From the NCBI GenBank assembly GCA_947627685.1, contig CANQWZ010000012.1, positions 1 through 23,829 of the forward strand: 23,829 nucleotides of DNA, written 5' to 3'. Both the position numbers and the translations under genes were made by a program. This document shows, in pieces, positions 1 to 8,164 of this stretch. The notes below the pieces were generated by a model, which did not search any database, was not told the origin of the DNA, and saw only the letters and a list, made by a program, of their open reading frames with translations. The stretch comes from an uncultured Bacilli bacterium. GTDB taxonomy: Bacteria; Bacillota_I; Bacilli_A; ML615J-28; CAG-313. How positions within the stretch are numbered: the stretch's first letter is position 1; the number at the start of each line of letters is the position of its first letter.

Positions 1-32
1 TAAAAGATTTTAATAAATCAATATTTTGTAAA

Positions 33-56
33 ATTCAAAAGATAACTATTTTGAAT
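33..56. repeat. Perfect 8-bp inverted repeat upstream of rimP
   Basis: ATTCAAAA (33-40) and TTTTGAAT (49-56) form a perfect inverted repeat around an 8-base spacer in AT-rich DNA before the rimP promoter. No U-run follows on either strand, so it is not a clear terminator. It may be an operator or the trace of a gene end beyond the window edge. Confidence 0.4.
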
Positions 57-101
57 ATATCATAAGATAATCAGAAGCTATTTTAAAAGATGCTAGTTTT
101 C

Positions 102-130
102 TTGACTTTTATCATAAGATGTGGTAAAAT
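102..130 (+). promoter_or_regulatory. Sigma-A promoter of the rimP-nusA-infB operon
   Basis: The -35 box TTGACT (102-107) and -10 box TAAAAT (125-130) are separated by 17 bases, with an extended -10 TGG just before the -10. An 11-base direct repeat TATCATAAGAT occurs at 58-68 and again at 110-120, the second copy lying in the promoter spacer. It is the only promoter seen for the six translation genes downstream. Confidence 0.8.
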
Positions 131-155
131 ATTTGTAGCAAATATTGTTTAACAA

Positions 156-185
156 GGTGAGCTAAGAAATCGGCTCACCCTTTTT
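156..185 (+). promoter_or_regulatory. Leader hairpin with U-tract before rimP (putative attenuator)
   Basis: GGTGAGC (156-162) pairs with GCTCACC (173-179) across a 10-base loop and is followed directly by TTTTT (181-185). This has the form of an intrinsic terminator, placed between the promoter and the rimP ribosome binding site (GGAAGG, 189-194). Since this operon encodes NusA, which acts on pausing and termination, attenuation of the operon is a reasonable inference. From memory, a similar short hairpin precedes the Bacillus rimP operon. Confidence 0.65.
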
Positions 186-200
186 AATGGAAGGAAAGTT

Positions 201-689
201 ATGAGTGAATATTTAGTTAAAATAAAAGATTTAGCAACCCCCATAGTTGAACTTCATCAAAAAAAACTAGTAGATGTTAAATTAAGAAAAGAATTTGGGA
301 CTAATATTATTAGTATCATTATTGATGATCCTATAACATTTAGCATGGATGTTGATGAAGTAGCTACTATTAATATGGCTATATTAGATGCTACTAACGA
401 TTTAATTCCTGATGGCTATTATTTAGAAGTTACCACTCCTGGCATTGAAAGAGAACTAATAACCAGTGATGACTTTAATAAAGCTATTGGTAAATATGTA
501 TATCTTAAAACATATCAAAAGCAAGCACAAGCTTATGATTTAAAAGAAATAACGGGTACTTTAGTAGAAGTAACAAATGATGGTTTTAACATTGAAATTA
601 CAAGCAATAAAAAAACAAAAATAATTACAATTAAAAAAGATGATGTCGCAAAAATAAGACTTGCCATAGATTTTAGGAGGAATAATTAA
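201..689 (+). CDS. rimP: Ribosome maturation factor RimP
   Basis: The 162-residue product fits RimP, the cytoplasmic factor that helps mature the 30S subunit. The N-terminal half has the alpha/beta domain of the family, with the hallmark VTTPGIEREL near residues 97-106 (family motif E-V-S-S-P-G-x-x-R-x-L). The C-terminal SH3-like barrel covers roughly 108-160 (GKYVYLKTY, LVEVTNDGF, DDVAKIRLAI). Length is normal. The ATG at 201 follows a GGAAGG-type site and the promoter-hairpin leader. It is the first gene of the operon, two bases before nusA, the usual order in Firmicutes and many other bacteria. Confidence 0.95.
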   Translation: MSEYLVKIKDLATPIVELHQKKLVDVKLRKEFGTNIISIIIDDPITFSMDVDEVATINMAILDATNDLIPDGYYLEVTTPGIERELITSDDFNKAIGKYVYLKTYQKQAQAYDLKEITGTLVEVTNDGFNIEITSNKKTKIITIKKDDVAKIRLAIDFRRNN

Positions 690-691
690 AA

Positions 692-1774
692 ATGATTAGT
701 AAAGGCTTTTATGAACAATTAGAAACAATTGCATCCGAAAGACATATTGAAATAGACGATGTTTTAATGGCTGTTAAAACCGCTTTAATAAAAGCATGTC
801 AATTAGAAGGTTGTAAGGGGGAAATTGAAGTAGAATTTAATAGTGAACAAAAAAATATTCGTATCTTTCAAGTTTTTCATGTTGTAGATGAAATTAGCCC
901 TGAAGGTCCTGAAGGACAAATAACTTTAGATGATGCCAAAGATATGCGTGCTAGGGTAAGAGTTGGTAGTGAATTTAGACAAGAAGTTAAATTTTCCCAA
1001 ATAGGTAGAAAAGGAGCAACGCGTTTTAAACAAATCTTTATTCAAGGTTTAAAAGAATTAAGTGGCAAAAGAGCATATGAATATTTTAAAAATAAAGAAA
1101 GTGAAATTGTTACTGGTACTATTATTAAAAAAACCGAAAATGTTATAGGTTTAAATATTGGTATGGATGTTATTACTTTTATGAGCATTGATGAACTTCT
1201 ACCAGGTGAAAAATGTGAAGTAGGTATGAGTATGAAAGTATGCATTACCAAAGTTGAAGAAACAGGAAAAGGCCCTAAAGTTTATGTTTCACGTTCTAAC
1301 AAAGATTTAATAAAACGTTTATTTGAAATGTATATACCAGAAATTGCAACAGGTGTTATTGAAGTTATGGCTATTGCTAGAGAACCTGGCAGTAGAACCA
1401 AAATAGCAGTAAAAAGTAACAATCCCAATGTTGATGCGAAAGGCTCTTGTGTAGGTCAACAAGCCTCAAGAGTAAAACAAATCAATGAAGCTTTAGGTGG
1501 TGAAAGAATAGATATCTTTAATTGGAGTGATAACCCCATTATTTTAATCGCAGAAGCCTTAACCCCTGCTAAAGTAATATCCGTCTTAACTGATGAAAAT
1601 ACTAAAAAATCAACAGTTATTGTTCCTGATGAACAATTCTCACTTGCTATAGGTAAAGGTGGACAAAATGTAAGACTTGCCTCCCTTACTACCGGTTGGC
1701 GTATTGATATTAAAGATGAAACAACCGCTTATCGTGAAGGTATAAGTTTTAAACCTAATGTTTATGGGTATTGA
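692..1774 (+). CDS. nusA: Transcription termination/antitermination factor NusA
   Basis: The 360-residue protein is the short Firmicute form of NusA, which binds RNA polymerase and nascent RNA and modulates pausing, termination and antitermination. The N-terminal polymerase-binding domain covers about 1-125, an S1 domain about 130-200 (ESEIVTGTIIKK...VYVSRS), and two KH domains follow. KH1 contains REPGSRTKIAV and GSCVGQQASRV, and KH2 contains FSLAIGKGGQNVRLA. The acidic C-terminal repeats of the enterobacterial protein are absent, as in Bacillus. A strong AGGAGG site precedes the ATG at 692. The gene ends in UGA, evidence that UGA is a true stop in this organism. Confidence 0.97.
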   Translation: MISKGFYEQLETIASERHIEIDDVLMAVKTALIKACQLEGCKGEIEVEFNSEQKNIRIFQVFHVVDEISPEGPEGQITLDDAKDMRARVRVGSEFRQEVKFSQIGRKGATRFKQIFIQGLKELSGKRAYEYFKNKESEIVTGTIIKKTENVIGLNIGMDVITFMSIDELLPGEKCEVGMSMKVCITKVEETGKGPKVYVSRSNKDLIKRLFEMYIPEIATGVIEVMAIAREPGSRTKIAVKSNNPNVDAKGSCVGQQASRVKQINEALGGERIDIFNWSDNPIILIAEALTPAKVISVLTDENTKKSTVIVPDEQFSLAIGKGGQNVRLASLTTGWRIDIKDETTAYREGISFKPNVYGY

Positions 1775-1793
1775 TTAAAAAGGAAGTGACAAT

Positions 1794-2063
1794 ATGAAAG
1801 TAAGAAAAGTTCCCCTTCGTAAATGTGTCGCAACCGGAGAACAACATCCTAAAATGGAAATGTTTCGCATAGTAAGAACCCCTGAAAATAATGTTGTCAT
1901 TGATTTAACAGGTAAAGTAAGAGGTCATGGTGCCTATCTTTCGAAAAAGAAAAGTGCCATTTTACAAGCTAAGAAAAAACAAATCTTAAATCATTATTTA
2001 GAAATTGAAGTTCCCGATATGATTTTTGATGATTTATTAAAATTAATGGAAGAGGAAAAGTAA
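1794..2063 (+). CDS. rnpM: RNase P modulator RnpM (YlxR, DUF448)
   Basis: The 89-residue basic protein belongs to the YlxR/DUF448 family. The family signature PLRKCVATGEQHPK occupies about residues 7-20, followed by FRIVRTPENNVVIDLTGKVRGHGAYL. In Bacillus subtilis YlxR binds the RNase P RNA and was renamed RnpM for modulating its activity; that role is knowledge of the family, not visible here. An AGGAAGTGAC site precedes the ATG. It sits between nusA and ylxQ, its classical place, with one base between its stop and the ylxQ start. Confidence 0.92.
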   Translation: MKVRKVPLRKCVATGEQHPKMEMFRIVRTPENNVVIDLTGKVRGHGAYLSKKKSAILQAKKKQILNHYLEIEVPDMIFDDLLKLMEEEK

Positions 2064-2064
2064 A

Positions 2065-2373
2065 TTGAATAAAGAATTAATGCTATTAGGTCTAGTAAGA
2101 AGAGCAGGGAAATTAGTACTTGGAACAGATGCTACTATAAAAGCTTTACAAGCAGGACAAGTTAAACTTTTGTTTTTAGCAAGTGATGTTTCTTATGCTA
2201 CATATGATAAACTAGATAAAAAAGCTTATTTTTATCAAGTAAAAGTAATAAATAATTATTCAACAGAAGAACTTTCAAAGGCAATAGGCGTAAATGCTAT
2301 TAAAGTAATTGGTATTACTGATGAAGGCTTTGCGAATATTTTCCTAAAAGAAAAAGAAAGAGGTGACTTTTAA
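2065..2373 (+). CDS. ylxQ: L7Ae-family RNA-binding protein YlxQ
   Basis: The 102-residue protein is a bacterial L7Ae/L30e/S12e/Gadd45 family member that is likely to bind kink-turn RNA. The N-terminal LGLVRRAGKLVLGTDATIKA and the middle LLFLASDVS match the family. The start is TTG at 2065, one base after the rnpM stop, with the GGAAGAGGAAA site inside the end of rnpM. Its TAA stop overlaps the infB ATG by one base (TAATG), so the two genes are probably translationally coupled. It is a standard member of the nusA-infB operon in Firmicutes. Confidence 0.9.
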   Translation: MNKELMLLGLVRRAGKLVLGTDATIKALQAGQVKLLFLASDVSYATYDKLDKKAYFYQVKVINNYSTEELSKAIGVNAIKVIGITDEGFANIFLKEKERGDF

Positions 2374-4841
2374 TGAAAGTTAAAGAATTATCAGAAATTT
2401 TAAAAACGACAACCGAAGATTTAATTAAAAAACTTTCTAACGTTGTTTTTACGGAAAGAATAACCGAAGAATATGAAGTTTCAAAGGATTTAGAAAAAAA
2501 GTTAGCTAAAATGTTTGGTGTTGCATATCCTTTTAAAACTAATAAACCTAAACCTCCCGTTAACAAACCAGCGGTTAAAATAGGCTCAAAGCCATCAGAA
2601 GAAAAAGCACCTAATACATCTAATAATTTAACTAAGCCTAGCATATCTACTGCTAATAATAAACCAAAAGTAAACAACAATAATGTTCCTAAAAAAAATG
2701 ATTCTACAAATAATAATGTTTCTAAAAAAGTAGTAAATAATAATATTGATAATAAACCAAAACCATCCATATCTAAAACGCCAACCAATAAAATGCCTGA
2801 GGCACCTAAAGATGCGCCTAAAAAGGTTGTTACTAAACCAGTAAAACCATCTTATGATGAAGTAGTAGAACCAAGAGTTGATGAAAAATTACTTGAAAAA
2901 TATGGCGATTATTTAGAAAATGATGAATATAATTTAACACGTGAATCAAGAATCAATAGACCCAAAAAGAACAGTCAAGCCGAAACTAATATTGATCTTA
3001 ATCGCAAGAAAAAAAATAGCAATAAAAATAAAAGTAGTAGCAATAAAAAAGAAAAACGCACCAGTAATATCTTTGTTAAAAATGAAAATGAAGACCATGT
3101 TTTATATTATGAAAATGGCATGAGTGTAATGGAAATAGCCGAAGAATTAGGAGTAAGTGTTACTGAACTTGTTAAAAAACTCTTTGTTTCAATGGGTATT
3201 ATTGCTAGTGCCACACAAACTTTAGATCGTGATACAACTGAATTAATTGCCATTGAATATAATTTCGAATTGAAAGATAAAAAGATTACTGATTTAACTC
3301 GTTTTGATGAAGTAGAAGTAGAAGATAATATTGAGGACTTAGTATCAAGACCAGCTGTAGTCACTATTATGGGTCATGTTGACCATGGTAAAACAACCCT
3401 TTTAGATACTATTCGTTCAAGTCATGTTGTAAAAGGTGAAGCTGGTGGTATTACACAACATATAGGTGCCTATCAAGTAGTTAAAAATGGTAAAACGATT
3501 ACTTTTATTGATACTCCAGGTCATGCGGCATTCACGGAAATGCGTGCTCGTGGTGCTCAAATCACCGACATTGTCGTTTTAGTTGTTGCGGCAGATGATG
3601 GTGTTATGCCTCAAACCAAAGAAGCTATTGAACACGCTCAAGCAGCCGGTGTACCAATAATTGTCGCAGTAAACAAAATGGATAAACCAGGTGCTAATCC
3701 TGATAAAATTAAAACCGAACTTACCGAATATAATTTAGTAAGTGAGGATTGGGGTGGCGATACCGTTTTTGTAAACATCTCAGCTTTAACGGGTAAAGGG
3801 GTAGATGAACTTTTAGAAATGATCATCTTAGTCAGTGAATTAAAAGACTATAAAGCTAACCCTAATCGTTTAGGTATGGGAACCGTTATAGAAGCTCGTC
3901 TTGATAAAGGTAGAGGTCCTGTAGCAACCCTTCTTGTTCAAAATGGTACTTTAAAAGTTGGTGATGTTATTGTTGTAGGTACAACTTATGGCAAAATACG
4001 TTCTATGGAAGATGAAACAGGACGCAGTGTTAAAATGGCAGAACCATCTAAACCCGTATCAGTTACCGGTCTTGTAGAAGTTCCTTTTGCGGGCGAAAAA
4101 TTCATGGCTTTAAATGATGAGAAAAAAGCTAGAGAAATTGCGGAAATAAGATCACAAAACAAATTTAACGAAGAAAAAGGCGTAGGTAAAAACGTATCAC
4201 TTACGGAAATTTTTAAAAATGATGCTAGTGAAAAAACGCTTAATATTATTATTAAATGTGATGTACAAGGTTCAATTGAAGCCATCAAAGGCTTACTAGA
4301 AAAAATTCATATTGAAGGTACTAATATCAATATTATTAGCGCAAGAGTTGGTGGTATTACTAACAATGATATTATTTTAGCCGTAGCATCTTCAGCGATT
4401 GTAATTGGTTTTAATGTAAGACCTACTGCCCAAATTAGTGACTTTGCTAAAGAACAAGGTGTAGAAATTCGTTTATATAACATCATTTATAAATTACAAG
4501 AAGATATTGAAAAAGCGGTTAAAGGTTTATTAGATCCTGTTTTTGAAGAAAAAATAACCGGTCAAGCCGAAGTTAGAGAACTATTCAAAGTTAGTAGAAT
4601 TGGTACGATTGCGGGAAGCTATGTAACAAGTGGCGCTATTCTTCGTAGTGGTAGCATTAGATTAATTAGAGATAGTATTGTCATTTATACTGGTAAAATT
4701 GCTGGTCTTCGTCGCTTCAAGGATGATGTTAAAGAAGTAAAAGCAGGATATGAATGTGGTATTACCATTGAAAATTATAACGATATAAAAGTAGGAGATA
4801 TTATTGAATGTTTCATAATGGAAGAAACAGAAAGGGAGTAA
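2373..4841 (+). CDS. infB: Translation initiation factor IF-2
   Basis: IF-2 is the GTPase that places initiator tRNA on the 30S subunit and promotes 50S joining. The 822-residue protein has an IF2-N helical domain at 1-45, a long low-complexity linker rich in Asn, Lys, Pro and Ser (about 50-235), and a second IF2-N domain (about 247-300). The G domain carries the P-loop GHVDHGKT at 334-341, then DTPGHAAF, NKMD and SAL. Domains II-IV follow, including the C-terminal initiator-tRNA-binding domain with GYECGITIENYNDIKVGD. The ATG overlaps the ylxQ stop and its AAAGAGGTGA site lies inside ylxQ. The Asn-rich linker probably reflects the AT-rich genome. Confidence 0.98.
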   Translation: MKVKELSEILKTTTEDLIKKLSNVVFTERITEEYEVSKDLEKKLAKMFGVAYPFKTNKPKPPVNKPAVKIGSKPSEEKAPNTSNNLTKPSISTANNKPKVNNNNVPKKNDSTNNNVSKKVVNNNIDNKPKPSISKTPTNKMPEAPKDAPKKVVTKPVKPSYDEVVEPRVDEKLLEKYGDYLENDEYNLTRESRINRPKKNSQAETNIDLNRKKKNSNKNKSSSNKKEKRTSNIFVKNENEDHVLYYENGMSVMEIAEELGVSVTELVKKLFVSMGIIASATQTLDRDTTELIAIEYNFELKDKKITDLTRFDEVEVEDNIEDLVSRPAVVTIMGHVDHGKTTLLDTIRSSHVVKGEAGGITQHIGAYQVVKNGKTITFIDTPGHAAFTEMRARGAQITDIVVLVVAADDGVMPQTKEAIEHAQAAGVPIIVAVNKMDKPGANPDKIKTELTEYNLVSEDWGGDTVFVNISALTGKGVDELLEMIILVSELKDYKANPNRLGMGTVIEARLDKGRGPVATLLVQNGTLKVGDVIVVGTTYGKIRSMEDETGRSVKMAEPSKPVSVTGLVEVPFAGEKFMALNDEKKAREIAEIRSQNKFNEEKGVGKNVSLTEIFKNDASEKTLNIIIKCDVQGSIEAIKGLLEKIHIEGTNINIISARVGGITNNDIILAVASSAIVIGFNVRPTAQISDFAKEQGVEIRLYNIIYKLQEDIEKAVKGLLDPVFEEKITGQAEVRELFKVSRIGTIAGSYVTSGAILRSGSIRLIRDSIVIYTGKIAGLRRFKDDVKEVKAGYECGITIENYNDIKVGDIIECFIMEETERE

Positions 4842-4844
4842 ATA

Positions 4845-5180
4845 ATGTCATATCGCGTAGAAAGAGTTGAAAAAATAATTGAAAGAGAACTTGCTAATAT
4901 TCTTTTTACAAGTGCTAACAATAAACTAAGATATGTATCAGTTACTAAAGTTAGTTTAACAAATGATCTTTCAATTGCTACTGTTTATTACACTATCATG
5001 GGTAGTGAAAGTTTTGTAGCCTCAACCAAAGAAGATTTAGAAAATGCTAAAGGTTATTTAAGAAGTTTACTTGCTAAAAAAATAACTTTACGCAAAACCC
5101 CAGATCTTAGATTTAAATATGATGAATCATTATCTTATGGTAATCATATTGAAGAAATTTTAGAAAATCTCAAGAAATAA
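4845..5180 (+). CDS. rbfA: Ribosome-binding factor A
   Basis: The 111-residue protein is RbfA, a KH-like fold factor for 16S rRNA 5'-end maturation and cold adaptation. It begins with YRVERVEKIIERELANIL, and has the family strand VSLTNDLSIATVYYTI and the C-terminal LRKTPDLRFKYDESL. A GGGAGTAAATA site precedes the ATG, three bases after infB. In Bacillus rbfA is followed by truB and ribC; here uvrC follows after 23 bases, so the usual 3' part of the operon has been replaced or moved. Confidence 0.94.
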   Translation: MSYRVERVEKIIERELANILFTSANNKLRYVSVTKVSLTNDLSIATVYYTIMGSESFVASTKEDLENAKGYLRSLLAKKITLRKTPDLRFKYDESLSYGNHIEEILENLKK

Positions 5181-5203
5181 AAAACAAGATTGGTGATATA
5201 TCA

Positions 5204-7012
5204 ATGGTTCAAAATCAAGCAATATTAGATAAAATAAAAACTAAATTATCGCTTGTTCCCAAAAGTCCAGGATGTTATCAAATGTATAATCAAGATGGTG
5301 AAATTATATATGTTGGGAAAGCAAAAATTTTACAAAATCGCCTTAAAAGTTATTTTACGGGAAGCCATGATGCGAAAACAACTAGGATGTTACAAGATGT
5401 AGTTAATTTTGAATATATTATCACACATTCTGAATTAGAAGCTTTCTTATTAGAAGCTAATTTTATCAAAAAAAATCGTCCCAAATATAATATTCTTTTA
5501 ATGGATGATAAAACATATCCCTACATTATCTTGACTAGTGAAGAAAATCCTCGCCTTTTATATAGTAGAGATATCAAAAAAGAATTCAAAAAAAAGAACA
5601 AATATGTTTTTGGACCTTATCCTAATGCTAAAGCATGTAAAGATATTGTTGAAATTTTAAACAAGGCTTATCCTTTTCGTAAATGTAATCATATTCCTAA
5701 AAAGAAGTGTCTTTACGCTCATCTTGGTCAGTGCCTTGCGCCATGTTGCGAAAACGTTAAAAGAAGTGATTATGATGAATACGTTAAAAGTACAGTCCGC
5801 TTTTTAAATGGTAATAATAGTGAACTTGTGGAACGTATCAATCATTTAATGCTAGATGCTTCAAATAATTTACGCTATGAAGAAGCTATTGAATATCGCA
5901 ATTTATTATCATCAATAGATACGATTGTTGAAAAACAAACCATGGAAGTAAAAGATAACATTCCTCGTGATATTTTTGGTTACTTTCAAAAGGATGGTCT
6001 AATTGCTATTCAAGTTTTACATATGCGTCTTGGTAAGATTATCGAACGTAAAGGTGAAATATTTGATTTAGTTGAAAATGTCGATGATGCGGTATTATCA
6101 TATATATATCAATTTTATGATCAAGGATTAAATATCTTACCTAAAGAAATTATTATACCTTATCTTGATGAAGCAAATATTTTAGAAGAATTGTTAAATG
6201 TTAAAGTAACCATACCTATTAAGGGTATTAAAAAGCAATTATTAGATAATGTTATGAATAATGCTAAAAACAACATTGACAATCTTAAAAAATTGCGACT
6301 AATTGAGCTGAGTAAAACGACCTTACCACTTGAAGAACTTGCGAAAATATTAAATATCAAATACCCTAAAACCATCGAATTGTTTGATAATTCTAACATT
6401 CAAGGAGCAAGTGCTGTAAGCGCAATGGTTAAATATATTGATGGAAAAGCTGTTCCTAAAGAATATCGTAAATATAAAGTTAAAACCGTAAATGGACCAG
6501 ATGATTATCATACAATGATGGAAGTAATTGAAAGGCGTTATAAAAGATTACTTTTGGAAAAAGCTAAACTTCCATCTTTAATTATTGTCGATGGAGGTAA
6601 AACCCAAATAAAAGCGGCCTTAACAATTTTAAAGAAATTAAAATTAGAAGAAGAAATTGACTTGATAGGCTTACTAAAAGATGATCATCATAAAACAAGA
6701 GCTTTAATGAATAGTAAATTCACCGAAATTCCCATTGATAAGAAAAGTGATTTATTTTTACTACTAGAGTCAATGCAAGATGAAGTTCATCGCTTTGCGA
6801 TTACCTTTTTTCAAAAAACGCATACTAAAAATGCGCTAACTTCTATACTTGATGAAATTGAAGGCATAGGTAAAGCTAGAAAGCAAGTTTTACAAGCTAA
6901 CTTTGAAACTATTGATGATATAAAAAATACTTCGGTTGAAAAACTGAAAGCTTTAGGTTTTCCTAAAAATGTTGCAACTAATCTATTAGAAAAATTAAAC
7001 ACTAAAAAGTAA
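5204..7012 (+). CDS. uvrC: Excinuclease ABC subunit C
   Basis: UvrC makes both incisions around DNA lesions in nucleotide excision repair with UvrAB. The 602 residues show the GIY-YIG nuclease (GCY 23-25, IYVGKA 35-40, Arg46), a four-Cys cluster likely to hold an Fe-S centre (C161, C169, C177, C181), and the UVR motif (LRYEEAIEYRNLL) that contacts UvrB. An RNase H-like nuclease domain (DNSNIQGASAV, IIVDGGKTQI, DEVHRFAI) and a C-terminal helix-hairpin-helix pair (ILDEIEGIGKARK, LKALGFPKNVA) follow. Length is typical. Only a weak TTGGTGA site precedes the ATG. No separate promoter is evident, so it probably shares the rimP operon transcript. Confidence 0.97.
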   Translation: MVQNQAILDKIKTKLSLVPKSPGCYQMYNQDGEIIYVGKAKILQNRLKSYFTGSHDAKTTRMLQDVVNFEYIITHSELEAFLLEANFIKKNRPKYNILLMDDKTYPYIILTSEENPRLLYSRDIKKEFKKKNKYVFGPYPNAKACKDIVEILNKAYPFRKCNHIPKKKCLYAHLGQCLAPCCENVKRSDYDEYVKSTVRFLNGNNSELVERINHLMLDASNNLRYEEAIEYRNLLSSIDTIVEKQTMEVKDNIPRDIFGYFQKDGLIAIQVLHMRLGKIIERKGEIFDLVENVDDAVLSYIYQFYDQGLNILPKEIIIPYLDEANILEELLNVKVTIPIKGIKKQLLDNVMNNAKNNIDNLKKLRLIELSKTTLPLEELAKILNIKYPKTIELFDNSNIQGASAVSAMVKYIDGKAVPKEYRKYKVKTVNGPDDYHTMMEVIERRYKRLLLEKAKLPSLIIVDGGKTQIKAALTILKKLKLEEEIDLIGLLKDDHHKTRALMNSKFTEIPIDKKSDLFLLLESMQDEVHRFAITFFQKTHTKNALTSILDEIEGIGKARKQVLQANFETIDDIKNTSVEKLKALGFPKNVATNLLEKLNTKK

Positions 7013-7038
7013 CAACCCCTCTTTTTTAGCATAATATA
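7012..7038 (+). promoter_or_regulatory. Putative sigma-K-type promoter of the gerE-like operon
   Basis: AC (7012-7013) is followed by 16 bases and CATAATATA (7030-7038), matching the AC-N16/17-CATAnnnTA pattern described for Bacillus sigma-K. The overlapping TATACT (7034-7039) could also serve sigma-A, but no acceptable -35 box lies 16-18 bases upstream. In B. subtilis gerE itself is transcribed by sigma-K. The -35-like AC overlaps the last base of uvrC. Confidence 0.45.
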
Positions 7039-7060
7039 CTTATGAAAGCGTGGGGAAAAA

Positions 7061-7270
7061 ATGCCAATGAAAAAGTTTTTGACAATGCGAGAGCGACAAA
7101 TCTTTGAATTACTTGTTGATAATTATGATACCGAAGAAATTGCCACAAAGCTTAATATTAGTAGTAAAACGGTTCGTAATCATATTTCGAATGTAATTCA
7201 AAAATTAGGCGTAAAAGGAAGAAGTCAAGCTATTTTAGAATTAATTAAAATGGCGCAAATAACATTATAA
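7061..7270 (+). CDS. gerE: GerE-like LuxR-type transcription regulator
   Basis: The 69-residue protein is almost entirely a LuxR/GerE helix-turn-helix, with no receiver or ligand domain. The recognition region KTVRNHISNVIQKLGVKGRS and the following QAILELIKM are, from memory, nearly identical to B. subtilis GerE (74 aa; VRNHISN-MQKLGVKGRSQA). GerE is a late mother-cell regulator that acts with sigma-K on spore-coat genes. The standalone architecture, length and similarity make this a probable GerE orthologue and not a response-regulator fragment. A GTGGGGA site precedes the ATG at 7061; Met3 (7067) is an alternative start. It leads a three-gene unit with gaps of 14 and 13 bases. That it acts in sporulation here is inference. 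Confidence 0.8.
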   Translation: MPMKKFLTMRERQIFELLVDNYDTEEIATKLNISSKTVRNHISNVIQKLGVKGRSQAILELIKMAQITL

Positions 7271-7284
7271 AAAGGAGTAAAATT

Positions 7285-8151
7285 ATGCGACTAGTATATG
7301 GTACAATTAGAAATTTCACCGATGAAACGCGCATTTTTGAAATTCTTTTAGATAATAGAATTCAAATGTTTTATTTATCAAGAAGTCAATATAAAAAATT
7401 TAAACCATATTTAAGTGAAGGGCTAGTCGTTCACTTTACTTGTAAAAGTGAGAAAATTGAACAATCCGGTTATCATGTATATGAAGTAATTAGTTTTATT
7501 AAAATGATACGTCATTTACCACGTAAAACGATTGTTTATTATGATTTATCCACTATTAAACAAGGAGTAAAAAAAATCATTAATCGTGATGGCTATCGTA
7601 TGTTTCTTGATTTAGAATTTACGATGCCACCACATGGTTATAATCATGCTGGTAATTTTGTTTCAGAAATTATTCAATATGGCCTATATTTAGAAGATAG
7701 TAGTGGAAACCTTATTACAACTGATTGGCAAATGGTAAGACCTAAGTATGAAATAGGCATTAATTCAAGGACGGTTGAATTTTTAAAAACCACTGAGGAT
7801 TTAATTCGTAAAGCGCCACCTAGTTATCAATTTTATAACAAATTAAAAGATATCATTACTTACTATCAACCCACCATTTATGTGTGGGGTAAAAATGATA
7901 TTATTATGCTTGATTCTTTTTACCAATTAAATAAATTTAAACCACTTGCGGATAGAAAACAATTTGTAAATTTAATGCAAGTTATGAAAAATTACTATGG
8001 TATTAGAACCGATATCGGTTTATTTAATGCCTATGAATTATTTAATTTAAGTGCACCTACTAAGCAAGATCATAATGCTTTAAATGATGCAATTGCTACA
8101 GCTGAAATATTTAAATTATTTCAAAATGAATTAAATAAGGATGGTAAATAA
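7285..8151 (+). CDS. DEDDh-family 3'-5' exonuclease with N-terminal extension
   Basis: The 288-residue protein has an RNase T/DnaQ-like exonuclease fold in its C-terminal two thirds. Visible catalytic residues are D109 and E111 (FLDLEF), an Asp of motif II in YVWGKND (D205), and H263 and D268 (DHNALNDA), so all four acidic positions plus the DEDDh histidine are present. Residues 1-80 form a beta-rich extension that may be an OB-like domain. It resembles KapD (named in Bacillus for inhibiting the KinA sporulation pathway), but KapD is shorter and orthology is not established. An AAAAGGAGT site precedes the ATG, 14 bases after the gerE-like gene, so the two are cotranscribed. Nucleic acid substrate unknown. 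Confidence 0.75.
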   Translation: MRLVYGTIRNFTDETRIFEILLDNRIQMFYLSRSQYKKFKPYLSEGLVVHFTCKSEKIEQSGYHVYEVISFIKMIRHLPRKTIVYYDLSTIKQGVKKIINRDGYRMFLDLEFTMPPHGYNHAGNFVSEIIQYGLYLEDSSGNLITTDWQMVRPKYEIGINSRTVEFLKTTEDLIRKAPPSYQFYNKLKDIITYYQPTIYVWGKNDIIMLDSFYQLNKFKPLADRKQFVNLMQVMKNYYGIRTDIGLFNAYELFNLSAPTKQDHNALNDAIATAEIFKLFQNELNKDGK

Positions 8152-8164
8152 GATAGGATAAAAA

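Noticed and set aside
692..1774. Possible Mollicutes-type code with UGA as Trp, suggested by the low GC content
   Set aside because: nusA and the metal ATPase end in UGA at the expected family length, and Trp residues in conserved motifs are encoded by UGG.
2315..2788. Long minus-strand reading frame of 157 codons opposite infB
   Set aside because: It is the complement of the low-complexity infB linker and lacks a ribosome binding site; the infB frame is certain.
2450..3070. Asn/Lys-rich infB linker as a repeat array or recombined segment
   Set aside because: Low-complexity linkers of IF-2 vary greatly in length and composition; no regular repeat unit is present.
2941..3123. Lys/Ile-rich plus-strand frame inside infB
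   Set aside because: An alternative frame of the IF-2 coding sequence with biased composition and no initiation signal.
7002..7029. Hairpin CTAAAAAG/CTTTTTTAG as uvrC terminator
   Set aside because: The stem is almost only A-U with a bulge, the T-run is inside the stem, and it overlaps the promoter-like element of the gerE-like gene; too weak to call.
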